The translations under genes and the position numbers were made by a program. Of a stretch of DNA of 9,827 nt, positions 1 to 7,314 are shown piece by piece (position 1 is the first letter of the stretch; the number at the start of each line of letters is the position of its first letter). The notes under the pieces were generated by a model. That model was not told the origin of the DNA, made no database searches, and saw nothing but the letters and a program-made list of their open reading frames with translations. Origin of the DNA: Pseudomonadota bacterium (GTDB lineage: Bacteria; Pseudomonadota; Alphaproteobacteria; Rhizobiales; Xanthobacteraceae). The DNA is taken from the NCBI GenBank assembly GCA_023442085.1, contig JAEZMT010000278.1:1-9827 (forward strand), given 5' to 3'.

Positions 1-456
1 GCCGCCCGCACCGGGGATGATGCCGAGCCTTGTCTCGGTGAGCCCCACCAGCGCCTTCGCCGAGCCCAGCCTGAGATCGCAGGCCAATGCGACCTCGCAT
101 CCCCCGCCCAAGGCCGCGCCATCCAGCGCCGCGACCACGGGCTTGGTGCAGGCATCGATCGCGCCCACCACCTCGGGCAGGAAAGGCTCATCCGGCGGCA
201 GCGCCATCTCCTTGAGGTCCGCCCCGGCGATGAACCGCCCCGGCCCGCCGCTCAGCACGAGCGCCGATACCGACGCATCGGCCTCCAGCCCCCGCACCGC
301 ATCCAGCAGACCCTGACGCACGCCGCGAGACAGCGCGTTCACCGGCGCATGGTTGATGTGAACAACCGCGACGGGACCATGGCGGGTGACGGAGATGGGG
401 ACGCTTTGGGCATGCGGGGGCGCGCCGCGCGGGGCCGCAGGCGGTTGCTCGGTCAT
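1..456 (-). CDS. Enoyl-CoA hydratase/isomerase-fold protein, N-terminal part (cut by left edge)
   Basis: The visible 152 residues form the start of a crotonase-fold enzyme, a family that typically hydrates trans-2-enoyl-CoA in beta-oxidation. The CoA/oxyanion-hole segment FIAGADLKEM lies at residues 75-84. The second oxyanion glycine block, ALGGGCEVALACD, lies at 115-127, and TETRLGIIPGAGG at 140-152. Both catalytic glutamates of true hydratases have counterparts here (E121 and E141), so hydratase activity is plausible. The 'APVNALSRGVRQGLLDA' segment near residues 37-53 resembles the N-terminal hydratase domain of FadB/FadJ-like enzymes, which carry 3-hydroxyacyl-CoA dehydrogenase domains further on. 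Whether such domains follow cannot be seen. The ATG at 454-456 has a GGAG ribosome site (463-466) six bases upstream. It is read in the same direction as the AsmA-like gene, 105 bp downstream of that gene's stop. Confident in the fold, less so in the substrate. Confidence 0.9.
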   Translation of the reverse strand, partial: MTEQPPAAPRGAPPHAQSVPISVTRHGPVAVVHINHAPVNALSRGVRQGLLDAVRGLEADASVSALVLSGGPGRFIAGADLKEMALPPDEPFLPEVVGAIDACTKPVVAALDGAALGGGCEVALACDLRLGSAKALVGLTETRLGIIPGAGG

Positions 457-462
457 GGTTCG

Positions 463-466
463 CTCC
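463..466 (-). promoter_or_regulatory. Ribosome binding site of the enoyl-CoA hydratase gene
   Basis: GGAG on the minus strand, six bases before the ATG at 456. It supports that start codon and so the roughly 20-residue Pro/Ala-rich N-terminal lead before the crotonase fold. Confidence 0.6.
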
Positions 467-506
467 AGAGGAGAGGCCAGTCAACCGCAGGACGCGGCCG
501 GAATAT

Positions 507-530
507 ATAGACTAATCGATCGATCTATTA
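507..530. promoter_or_regulatory. AT-rich inverted repeat, candidate operator for the hydratase gene
   Basis: Two overlapping dyads are visible. At 507-528, ATAGA and TCTAT arms flank a central palindromic ATCGAT with three unmatched bases on each side. At 513-530, TAATCGATCGATCTATTA matches its own reverse complement at 16 of 18 positions. The site stands out as AT-rich in a GC-rich window and lies 50-75 bp upstream of the hydratase ATG. A minus-strand TATATT (502-507) just downstream could be a -10 box, so a bound repressor would overlap the promoter. Size and symmetry fit a TetR-type operator of the kind that often controls fatty-acid degradation genes; no TetR gene is in the window, so the regulator is unidentified. 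Confidence 0.4.
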
Positions 531-561
531 ATTCCAAGATCGGATCAGGGGCGCACAGGCC

Positions 562-3108
562 TCATTTGCAGCTGTAGCGCCCCCCCGGATCATTGCCCGA
601 CGATGCCAGCTCTATCGACGGACTGCTGAGCGCGCCCGTCACGGTGAAGCTGTGGCCGGCCGGCCCGTCGGGCGCGTTGAGCGGCCGGGGCGCCACGCGC
701 AGGTCGATGCGATTGCGCACGAGGTCGATCGTTCCGCGGGCCAGCGCCTGCACATTCTCCGTATTCACGACGATGAGGGGATTGGTGCGGCCGACGCCCT
801 TGTGGAAGACGAGGGGCACCTTGGCACAGCGCATCACGCTCTCGCCCTTCTGGACCGACGAGGTGAAGATGCCGGCGATGATGCCGACACCGGCGAGATC
901 AAGCAGGCCGGTGCCGATGCGGCCGCTGCCCACGCGGGCGGTAAGCGTGCCGGCGAGAGTGGCGAGAGGATCGGCAGCATCGATCCGCGCGGTCAGGTTG
1001 AAAACGATCTGCAGGGTGCCGGACACCGAGATGGCCGAGCCGCGCCCCAGGATGGAGGACAACGGCCAACCCTGTCCCGACCCCTTGGCGCGCATGACGG
1101 AGCGGCCCTCGCTCGCCACGACGCCGGTGATCACGCCACCCCGGTAGCCGATGCGCATCGGGTCCACCCTCAGGCTGCCGTCTTTCACCGCGAGTCGCGC
1201 CTGAACGCCGGTGGCGCTGTCGCCGCCGCCCTGAAGACGCGTGGCGGTAATGCTCACGTCCGCATCCGTGGTGCCGATCAGGTCGAGCTGGCTGCCGCCC
1301 TCCCGCTCGCGGGCGCCCACCACCCGCACGGTCTTGGGACGGCGCTGGCCTTCCGGCCGAAGAAACGAGATGAGTTCGTCTGCATAGACCATCGGAGAGC
1401 TGATGGTGCCCTTCACCAACGAGCGTCCACCTGGGGCGGCAACGCTGGAGAGCGTTCCGTTGATGCGTGTGCGCCCGATGTCGGTGCGGCCCTCCATCGT
1501 CAGCGCATCGGTGTTGCCGCTGAGGCGCCCCTCGAACCCCAGCTGCCCCCGGAAGTTGGATGCTTCCCCCAAAGCGGCTGCGAAGGTGGAATAGTTGGGA
1601 ATCTTGAGGCGCGCATCCACCTGGGTGGTGGCCGCCACGCCGGGCTTGCCGAGATCGTCCAGCACGAGAGCGAGATCGGCCGAGATCAGGTCGCTGCCGT
1701 CGATGCGGGCCGCGAAGGAATCCACCCCGAGCCCGTCCCCGGCGTCCGACAGGGACAGGCTGCCGACGATGCGGCCGAGCCGGTCCTGAGCCTCGGGGGG
1801 CAGTGCGAGAACGCTGGCCACGGGAATGTCGATACTGCCCGCCAGTTCGACGCCGGCAAGGCCGAGGACGTCACCCACATTGCCCTCGAGCTGCGCGATG
1901 GGCCGATCCGGGGGGCCGGCGCGCACCGAAATGCCCCGGAAAGCCACATGGCCCTCGGCGTCGCGGGCGACCGAGCGCACGCGGATCGGGCCGATCTCGC
2001 GCAGGCTCTGGTCGAACGCATTGGTGGAGATGAGGGCCTCGTCCAGCATCATGCCTTCGGCACGGCTGTGGAAGGTGCCCGTCAGGCGCGTCACGACGAT
2101 CTCGCGGAGGGAGACGGCGGGCGGCGCGTCCGTCTTGAGATCTGCGACCGCCTTCAGCTCCGCCCCGGCGAGGGTTTCGAGGTCGTCGGCCTGCCCTGTG
2201 ACTGAAATCCTTTGGCCCTCGGCCAAGGTGAGGACGAGATCCAGATCGTGAAAGCTGGCGTGGTCTGGCTCGACCTTGAGGCGGACGGCGATTTGTCCAG
2301 TCCCGTCGATGGTCGGCGCGATGCCGGCGAGGGTGAGCACCTTGGCAAGGCTGCCGGCGTCGGCATGCAGCCGCATCGAAAGGTCGTGATCGAAGCGCTT
2401 GGTGGGCGCGCGCACATCGAGACGGGCCGAGAGGCCCCGAACCTCACCCTCGCCGGCGGTCGCGAGCGTGATCTGCGCGCCATAGGGACGCTCCCGCTCC
2501 TCTTTCTCCACATCGATGTCGAAGGCAAATCCGAGGGTCAACGCCTGGCCGTTCAGCGCCGCATCGGCGACGAGCACGTTGCGCCCCGTCTCGATCGCGC
2601 TCTTCAGGTTCGACACCTTCAGCTCGAACAGCCAGCCGTTCATCGGATCGGTGAAGCGCATCACCGTGTCACGGATCGACAGGTGGGGCAGCAGCGAGAG
2701 CACGTGGATCGGAGATGCCAGCAGCGATCCGGGGCGAGCCTTCAGGCCGGCGTCGAACGGCAGGTCGAAATCGCCACCCCCGACCTCGAGGCCGTAGCGC
2801 AGGCGACCGGCAAGGAGTTGCCCATATCGCGAAATGGAGACGGTGAGACGGTCGATGCGCGCGTTGGCGCCATCGGCACCGCGGGCCTCCACGCCGTCCA
2901 TGTCCACCGAGACGCGGGGCCAGAGGCTGACGGAGACGGCTCCTGTCACGCGAACCGGCTCGCCCCAAAGCTGGGTCAGCCCCTCTTCCGCCAGCGCCCG
3001 GCGCGCGCCCTCCGCCTGCGGAAGGTTGACCGCGAGCACCAGCGCGAGGAGGGCGGCAAACGCCAGCGCCAGCAGGACCGCGACTGCCCGCAGCGCAAAG
3101 CGAACCAT
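562..3108 (-). CDS. AsmA-like envelope protein with one N-terminal membrane span
   Basis: An 848-residue protein with one hydrophobic span at about residues 8-29, preceded by arginines, then a long chain of short alternating beta-type segments typical of the AsmA/TamB superfamily. Near the C-terminus, the part beginning GTGLLDLAGVGIIAGIF and running through 'AKVPLVFHKG', 'NTENVQALARGTIDLVRNRIDL' and 'VTGALSSPSIEL' looks like the AsmA C-terminal domain. Members are anchored in the inner membrane with the rest in the periplasm; the superfamily is linked to phospholipid movement to the outer membrane. That role is inferred from the family, not shown here. I chose the ATG at 3108 because GGAGG (3114-3118) lies five bases upstream and the hydrophobic anchor begins at once. 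The reading frame is open further upstream, but that part overlaps the LysR gene antisense and is arginine-rich shadow sequence. The gene sits 110 bp downstream of the LysR gene with no obvious functional link. Confidence 0.87.
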   Translation of the reverse strand: MVRFALRAVAVLLALAFAALLALVLAVNLPQAEGARRALAEEGLTQLWGEPVRVTGAVSVSLWPRVSVDMDGVEARGADGANARIDRLTVSISRYGQLLAGRLRYGLEVGGGDFDLPFDAGLKARPGSLLASPIHVLSLLPHLSIRDTVMRFTDPMNGWLFELKVSNLKSAIETGRNVLVADAALNGQALTLGFAFDIDVEKEERERPYGAQITLATAGEGEVRGLSARLDVRAPTKRFDHDLSMRLHADAGSLAKVLTLAGIAPTIDGTGQIAVRLKVEPDHASFHDLDLVLTLAEGQRISVTGQADDLETLAGAELKAVADLKTDAPPAVSLREIVVTRLTGTFHSRAEGMMLDEALISTNAFDQSLREIGPIRVRSVARDAEGHVAFRGISVRAGPPDRPIAQLEGNVGDVLGLAGVELAGSIDIPVASVLALPPEAQDRLGRIVGSLSLSDAGDGLGVDSFAARIDGSDLISADLALVLDDLGKPGVAATTQVDARLKIPNYSTFAAALGEASNFRGQLGFEGRLSGNTDALTMEGRTDIGRTRINGTLSSVAAPGGRSLVKGTISSPMVYADELISFLRPEGQRRPKTVRVVGAREREGGSQLDLIGTTDADVSITATRLQGGGDSATGVQARLAVKDGSLRVDPMRIGYRGGVITGVVASEGRSVMRAKGSGQGWPLSSILGRGSAISVSGTLQIVFNLTARIDAADPLATLAGTLTARVGSGRIGTGLLDLAGVGIIAGIFTSSVQKGESVMRCAKVPLVFHKGVGRTNPLIVVNTENVQALARGTIDLVRNRIDLRVAPRPLNAPDGPAGHSFTVTGALSSPSIELASSGNDPGGRYSCK

Positions 3109-3113
3109 TTGCC

Positions 3114-3118
3114 CCTCC
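3114..3118 (-). promoter_or_regulatory. Ribosome binding site deciding the AsmA-like start
   Basis: GGAGG on the minus strand, five bases before the ATG at 3108. The upstream in-frame ATG at 3159 has no comparable site, and the open frame beyond it runs antisense into the LysR gene. Confidence 0.7.
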
Positions 3119-3218
3119 AGCTTGTCCCTGGCCGCAACGCGACCGCCTCGCGAAAGCATACCTATCGCAGCACCGTCCGGCAGGCCACTTCTGCGGCGCG
3201 TTCTGCCGCTGGCACCCC

Positions 3219-4160
3219 TCAGTCCGATGCGGGCCCCACACGGCGCACGTCGGCGATGGTCTGGCCAATGAGGCGTTCCAGCGTCTCCGCCACGATGCGG
3301 CCCACGCGCGTGAGCGGCTTGCGCCCGTCGATGGCGATGGACACCATCTGCGGCTCGGCGCCCTTGTCGCGCACGGGCCGGAACACCAGCGCGCCGGCCA
3401 TCAGCTCCGGCGCCGCGTCCAGCTCGGAGGTGAAGGCCACGTAGCCCTCCTCGCGGGCGAGGATCTTCACCAGCTGCAGCGAATTGGTCTCCAGCATCTT
3501 GCGGTCCTGCGTGAACAACCAGCCGTGCCGCGCCTCCAGATAACGGCGGATCATGAGGGCCCGGCTTTGCAGCACGATGGGATGAGCCACCACCTCCTGC
3601 AGGCTGATGGAGCCGCGCCGCGCCAGCGGATGGTCCGGCGCGATCACGCAGCCGAACGGCAGTTCCGCTGACCACAACACATGGATGTCGCGCCGGGGCG
3701 ACAGGTTGAAGATCGCGGCGATGTCAGCATCTCCAGCCGTCAAGGCGGCCACGGCGGTATCCGTGCTCGCCACCTCCACATCCAGCGAGATGCGCGGATG
3801 GCGCGCATCGAGATCGGCGATGAGCGCGGGCAGGATGCCGTTGACGTGGCTGTCCATGGCCATCACCCGCACATGGCCTTGATCTACCCCCTGTAGCTGT
3901 CGCAGCTCGGCGGCGGTGCGCCGCTCGTCCGCCATCCAGCGGCGGGCGAGGGTGACAAGGGCATCCCCGGCGGGGGTGAGGCGCATGCCCTTTGCCACCC
4001 GCTCGAAGAGGGGGACGCCCAACGTCTCTTCCAGTTGCAGCACCTGCCGGTTGATGGCCGAGGCGGCGACGTTGAGATCCTTGGCGGCGCGCTGGATGGA
4101 GCCGGAGCGGGCCACCTGCTCGGCATAACGTAGGGCGGCGGGAACGAGAGATACCGACAC
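3219..4160 (-). CDS. LysR-type transcriptional regulator
   Basis: A 313-residue regulator of the usual LysR length. The N-terminal winged helix-turn-helix covers about residues 8-65, with 'SGSIQRAAKDLNVAASAINRQV' as the recognition region followed by 'LEETLGVPLFERVAKGMRLTPAG'. The rest is the effector-binding domain with the periplasmic-binding-protein fold (about 90-300). It is read away from the ABC/UraD-UraH operon, the classic layout in which a LysR protein controls the divergent operon and itself. The inducer is therefore probably the transported compound or a purine breakdown product (inference). Start: GTG at 4160 has a strong GGAGG five bases upstream. The two ATGs further out (4178, 4172) lack a ribosome site and would place the 4171-4187 inverted repeat inside the gene. 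If the ATG at 4178 is used, the protein gains six residues. The regulator call is secure; the target is inferred from position. Confidence 0.92.
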   Translation of the reverse strand: MSVSLVPAALRYAEQVARSGSIQRAAKDLNVAASAINRQVLQLEETLGVPLFERVAKGMRLTPAGDALVTLARRWMADERRTAAELRQLQGVDQGHVRVMAMDSHVNGILPALIADLDARHPRISLDVEVASTDTAVAALTAGDADIAAIFNLSPRRDIHVLWSAELPFGCVIAPDHPLARRGSISLQEVVAHPIVLQSRALMIRRYLEARHGWLFTQDRKMLETNSLQLVKILAREEGYVAFTSELDAAPELMAGALVFRPVRDKGAEPQMVSIAIDGRKPLTRVGRIVAETLERLIGQTIADVRRVGPASD

Positions 4161-4165
4161 CGTCG

Positions 4166-4170
4166 CCTCC
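4166..4170 (-). promoter_or_regulatory. Ribosome binding site pointing to a GTG start of the LysR gene
   Basis: GGAGG on the minus strand, five bases before GTG at 4160-4158. No comparable site precedes the ATGs at 4178 or 4172, so this motif decides the start. Confidence 0.6.
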
Positions 4171-4187
4171 ATACGCATTTTGCGTAT
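4171..4187. promoter_or_regulatory. Inverted repeat between divergent genes, likely LysR-type binding site
   Basis: Perfect arms ATACGCA (4171-4177) and TGCGTAT (4181-4187) are separated by TTT. The outer bases read ATAC-N9-GTAT, close to the ATAC-N7-GTAT pattern known for BenM/CatM-type LysR proteins but two bases wider. A further GTAT at 4194 lies exactly 10 bp after the one at 4184. Another ATAC at 4151 lies 20 bp before the one at 4171, just inside the LysR gene. Such phased half-sites suit a tetramer touching recognition and activation sites. The position, directly before the LysR ribosome site and about 105 bp before the transporter ATG, allows both autorepression and activation of the operon. 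Binding is inferred. Confidence 0.55.
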
Positions 4188-4234
4188 GAAAAAGTATCAA
4201 ATCTGCGATGGACGGCAATGCCCGGCGTAGCGAC

Positions 4235-4240
4235 TATCTT
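4235..4240 (+). promoter_or_regulatory. Weak candidate -10 box for the transporter operon
   Basis: TATCTT matches four of six bases of the sigma-70 -10 consensus and lies about 50 bp before the transporter ATG and 48 bp after the inverted repeat. No convincing -35 box sits 17 bp upstream, which would be usual for a LysR-activated promoter. Tentative. Confidence 0.2.
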
Positions 4241-4292
4241 CAGCGCGGGGGCGATAGAGCGCCCGATCCGATGCACCCTTGAGGCTTCAAAC

Positions 4293-5399
4293 ATGAGCCA
4301 GTCCGCCGGACACGCGCTGACGCTGAGGGGCATCTCCCACGCGTTCGGGGAGGTGGTGGCCGCGAATGCCATCGATCTCGACATTCGCCCCGGCGAACTC
4401 GTCTCCTTGCTTGGCCCCTCGGGCTGCGGCAAGACCACCCTCCTCAAGATCATCGCGGGCTTCCTGCGCCAGACCTCCGGCGACGTGCTGGTGGATGGCG
4501 CTTCCATCTCCCATCTGCCCACCAACCGGCGCCGCATCGGCATCGTGTTCCAGAACTATGCCCTGTTCCCGCACATGAGCGTGGCGCAGAACATCGCCTA
4601 CGGCCCCATCGCCGCCGGCCGGCCGAAGGCCGAGACGGACGCGGTCGTAACCGAGATGCTGGACGTGGTGCAGATGGCCGCCTTCCGCGACCGCCTCCCG
4701 CGCGAACTCTCCGGCGGCCAGCAGCAGCGCGTCGCCCTCGCCCGCTGCCTCGCCATCCGCCCGCGCATTCTCCTGCTCGACGAGCCGTTCAGCGCCCTCG
4801 ACAAGAATCTGCGCCTCGACATGCAGATCGAGATCAAGCGCCTCCAGCGCCAATCGGGCATCACCACGGTGATGGTGACTCACGACCAGGAGGAGGCGCT
4901 CAGCATGTCCGACCGGATCGCCGTGCTTTCGCGCGGCAACCTCGAGCAGTTCGCCCCGCCTGCCGACATCTACGACCGGCCGGCCTCCCTGTTCGTGAAC
5001 ACCTTCGTCGGCACCGCCAACCTTCTCAAGGCCACGGTGGCCGGCACCTCGTCGAACGGCGCGGTAGTGCGGCTTGCGGATGGCGTGGTCATCGAGACCG
5101 GGCGCGAGACATCGCTGCCCGTTGGCGCCCCCGTCCTCGTCGCGGTGCGGCCCGAGGGCATGCGCGTGAGCACCACAAGCGGCGCGAACACCATCGCCGC
5201 AGAGATCACCGCCGTTATGCCCATCGGCCCCGCGCTCATCTACGAGGCGCGGCTCTTGGACGGCACATCGGTGAAGGTGGTGCAGGAGCGCGAGGCCAAT
5301 GCCCCGCTCGAAGGCGCCGTCTTCCTCGAGTTCAAGCCCAACCGCATCACCGGACTGTTCCCGGACCCGTCTGGCGACACCCACAAGAAGGGGAATTGA
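4293..5399 (+). CDS. ABC transporter ATP-binding protein, PotA type
   Basis: A 368-residue ATPase that powers import by the permease pair encoded downstream. All nucleotide-binding motifs are intact: Walker A GPSGCGKT (41-48), Q-loop in VFQNYALFPH (85-94), signature LSGGQQQR (139-146), Walker B ILLLDEP (159-165) with catalytic E164, D-loop SALD (167-170) and switch histidine H197. The C-terminal region from about residue 240 is a TOBE-like regulatory domain (VAVRPEGM at 283-290), as in PotA, FbpC and MalK relatives, so the subfamily matches the polyamine/iron/opine importers. I start at the ATG at 4293 because GAGG (4281-4284) precedes it by eight bases and the ABC fold begins immediately. 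The in-frame ATG at 4218 would add 25 unrelated residues with no ribosome site. It is the first gene of the operon and ends two bases before the next start. Specificity is not set by this subunit. Confidence 0.95.
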   Translation: MSQSAGHALTLRGISHAFGEVVAANAIDLDIRPGELVSLLGPSGCGKTTLLKIIAGFLRQTSGDVLVDGASISHLPTNRRRIGIVFQNYALFPHMSVAQNIAYGPIAAGRPKAETDAVVTEMLDVVQMAAFRDRLPRELSGGQQQRVALARCLAIRPRILLLDEPFSALDKNLRLDMQIEIKRLQRQSGITTVMVTHDQEEALSMSDRIAVLSRGNLEQFAPPADIYDRPASLFVNTFVGTANLLKATVAGTSSNGAVVRLADGVVIETGRETSLPVGAPVLVAVRPEGMRVSTTSGANTIAAEITAVMPIGPALIYEARLLDGTSVKVVQEREANAPLEGAVFLEFKPNRITGLFPDPSGDTHKKGN

Positions 5400-5401
5400 G
5401 C

Positions 5402-6445
5402 ATGACGTTCGAAATGTCCCGGCGAGGGTTCCTCGCCTCCGCCGCCGCCGCCGGCCTCGCTCTCAACCCGCGCGGTGCCTTCGCCGCGGAAGAGCTGGTG
5501 GCCGCCACCTTCGGCGGCACCTGGGCCAATGTGCAGAAGCAGATCCTGGCGCCCTATTTCGTCAAGCGCACCGGGGCGAGCGTGGTGCAGTCGCCCATGC
5601 TGGCCACCGAGCAGATCGCCAAGCTCACCGCCGCCAAGGGCAACCAGCCGCCCTTCGACGTGGCCATGCTGGACGAAGGCCCGGCGCTGGAAGCCATCGA
5701 TGCCGGCCTCATCGCCAAGTACGACCCGGCCAAGTCGCCGAACTTCGCGGCGCTGAACCCCAAGTTCCAGGGCGCATATGGCCCGGCCATCACCATGCAG
5801 GCCATCGGCATCGCCTACAATCCGAAGACGGTGAAGACCGCGCCGACCTCCTGGGATGACCTCTGGAAGCCTGAATACAAGGGCCGGGTGGGCATCACCT
5901 CGCTCGCCTCCACCCTCGGCCTCGCCTTCCTGCTCGACATCAACCGCCTCGCCGGCGGCACCGAGGCGAACATGGAGCCGGGCTTCAAGAAGCTGAAGAC
6001 GCTGCTGCCGAACCTCGCCGCCGTCTCCGCCAATTTCGGCGCCCACGGCGCGCTGTTCCAGCAGGGCGAGATCGACATCGGCGTGCAGAATTTCAATTTC
6101 GCCGAGGAGCTGAAGGCCAAGGGCGTGCCCATCGAGTTCGTGCGCGTCAGCACCGGCACGCCGGCCTGGAAGACCACCATGCACATCGTCGCCGGCGCGC
6201 TGAAGCCGGAGCTGGCCTATGCCTATGTGGACAGCCAGATCTCGCCCGACGTGCAGAGCGAGATGCAGAAGTCGCCCTGGAACGTGATCCCCACCTCCAG
6301 CAAGGTGCCCTATGCGGGCCTCGTCGCCCAGCAGATCGCCGCCAGCCCCGCCGACCTCGACAAGATGGTGTTCTTCGACTGGGCCAAGGTGAACCAGAAC
6401 CGCGCCGCCTGGACCCAGCAGTTCAACCGCGACATCCGGGTGTGA
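5402..6445 (+). CDS. Periplasmic solute-binding protein, PotD-like, with Tat signal
   Basis: A 347-residue extracellular solute-binding protein of the PotD/Fe-type family that captures the ligand for the ABC importer. The N-terminus has a twin-arginine motif SRRGFL (6-11), a hydrophobic Ala-rich stretch and a probable cleavage after AFA (26-28), so export folded through Tat is likely. Family-typical segments follow: TFGGTW (36-41), FDVAMLDEGPA (85-95), IGIAYNP (135-141), SWDDLWKPEYKGRVGI (150-165) and PWNVIPTSSKVP (292-303). Where polyamine binders usually have a 'YDLVVPS' stretch, this protein has 'FDVAMLDEG', which weakens a polyamine assignment. The gene context suggests a purine-derived ligand instead (inference). 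The ATG at 5402 has AAGGGG eight bases upstream. A TTG at 5396 overlaps the previous stop and has no room for a ribosome site. The stop at 6445 is two bases before the permease ATG. Confidence 0.93.
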   Translation: MTFEMSRRGFLASAAAAGLALNPRGAFAAEELVAATFGGTWANVQKQILAPYFVKRTGASVVQSPMLATEQIAKLTAAKGNQPPFDVAMLDEGPALEAIDAGLIAKYDPAKSPNFAALNPKFQGAYGPAITMQAIGIAYNPKTVKTAPTSWDDLWKPEYKGRVGITSLASTLGLAFLLDINRLAGGTEANMEPGFKKLKTLLPNLAAVSANFGAHGALFQQGEIDIGVQNFNFAEELKAKGVPIEFVRVSTGTPAWKTTMHIVAGALKPELAYAYVDSQISPDVQSEMQKSPWNVIPTSSKVPYAGLVAQQIAASPADLDKMVFFDWAKVNQNRAAWTQQFNRDIRV

Positions 6446-6447
6446 CC

Positions 6448-7305
6448 ATGGCGGGCGCCCATCACTCCAAACCCAGGGACTGGGCGCTCGCGCTGCCGCT
6501 TGCGGCCTTCTTCGCGCTGTTCTTCGTCGCGCCGCTCGGCCTGCTCGTCGCCATCAGCTTCGAGACCGAGCGGCAGATGACCGGCACGCTGGGCCTCGCC
6601 CAATATGCCGCCTTCCTCACCGACGGCCTCAACCTCGCCGTGCTGCGCGACACGCTGCTGGTGGGCGCGAAGGCGACCCTGCTCTGCCTGCTGTTTGGCT
6701 ATCCGCTGGCCTGGCTCTCGACGCGGGTCGCGGCCCGCTGGCAGGCCGTGCTGATCTTCCTCGTGGTGCTGCCCATCGTCACCAGCGTGGTGGTGCGCAC
6801 CTTCGCGTGGATCGTCATCCTCGGCCGCCACGGCATCGTCAACGAGGCGATCCTCGCCCTCGGCCTCTCGGCCCAGCCGCTGAAGCTCTTGTTCAGCGAG
6901 ACCGGCGTCGTCATCGTGCTGGCGCAGGTGCAGATGCCGCTCATGGTGCTGCCGCTCATCACCACGCTCCAACGCATCGATCCCAATCTGGAAAGCGCCT
7001 CGCAGGCGCTGGGCGCGGGGGCCTGGCGAACCTTCTTCAAGGTCACGCTGCCGCTCTCCCTGCCGGGCATCATCGCCGGGACGATCCTCACCTACACCGC
7101 CTGCGTGACGGCCTTCGTCACCCAGTCGCTCATCGGCGGCTCGCGGCTGCTCTTCATGCCCATGATGATCTTCCAGCAGGCCATGGATTTGCAGAATTGG
7201 CCCTTCGCCGCCGCCGTCTCGGTCATCTTCATGATTTCCGTGCTGCTCATCGTCGCCATGCTGGTGGCGCTCTCGCGCAGTCGCGCGGCCCGGCTCTACG
7301 CCTAG
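6448..7305 (+). CDS. ABC transporter permease, PotB type
   Basis: A 285-residue inner-membrane permease with about six hydrophobic spans (roughly 12-37, 65-90, 100-122, 150-172, 205-227 and 253-275). The cytoplasmic EAA loop that docks on the ATPase is visible at 182-207 (ESASQALGAGAWRTFFKVTL, then the LPG ending). Position and length match the first, PotB-like, subunit of a type I importer, expected to pair with the permease that follows. I use the ATG at 6448, with GGG (6438-6440) seven bases upstream. The GTG at 6442 overlaps the stop of the binding-protein gene and has no ribosome site at a workable distance. Such close packing suggests translational coupling. Ligand specificity cannot be read from the sequence. 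Confidence 0.93.
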   Translation: MAGAHHSKPRDWALALPLAAFFALFFVAPLGLLVAISFETERQMTGTLGLAQYAAFLTDGLNLAVLRDTLLVGAKATLLCLLFGYPLAWLSTRVAARWQAVLIFLVVLPIVTSVVVRTFAWIVILGRHGIVNEAILALGLSAQPLKLLFSETGVVIVLAQVQMPLMVLPLITTLQRIDPNLESASQALGAGAWRTFFKVTLPLSLPGIIAGTILTYTACVTAFVTQSLIGGSRLLFMPMMIFQQAMDLQNWPFAAAVSVIFMISVLLIVAMLVALSRSRAARLYA

Positions 7306-7314
7306 GAGAACGCC

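Noticed and set aside
3193..3209. GCGGC/GCCGC hairpin after the LysR stop
   Set aside because: Five-base stem, no T-run, and such short GC dyads are common in this composition, so it does not support a terminator.
652..3444. Long plus-strand open frames (652-2205 and 2212-3444)
   Set aside because: They run antisense to the AsmA-like gene and the 3' end of the LysR gene, have His/Arg/Gly-rich composition without domains, and are expected from high third-position GC on the other strand.
3109..3675. Open frame extending the AsmA-like protein N-terminally by 189 residues
   Set aside because: It lies antisense to the LysR gene, is Arg/Ala/Gly-rich shadow sequence, and the anchor plus ribosome site place the start at 3108.
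4218..4292. Upstream ATG for the ABC ATPase
   Set aside because: No ribosome site; it adds 25 residues unlike any ABC protein and would cover the probable promoter.
5396..5401. TTG start for the binding protein overlapping the ATPase stop
   Set aside because: The purine-rich ribosome site would be only a few bases away; the ATG at 5402 has correct spacing.
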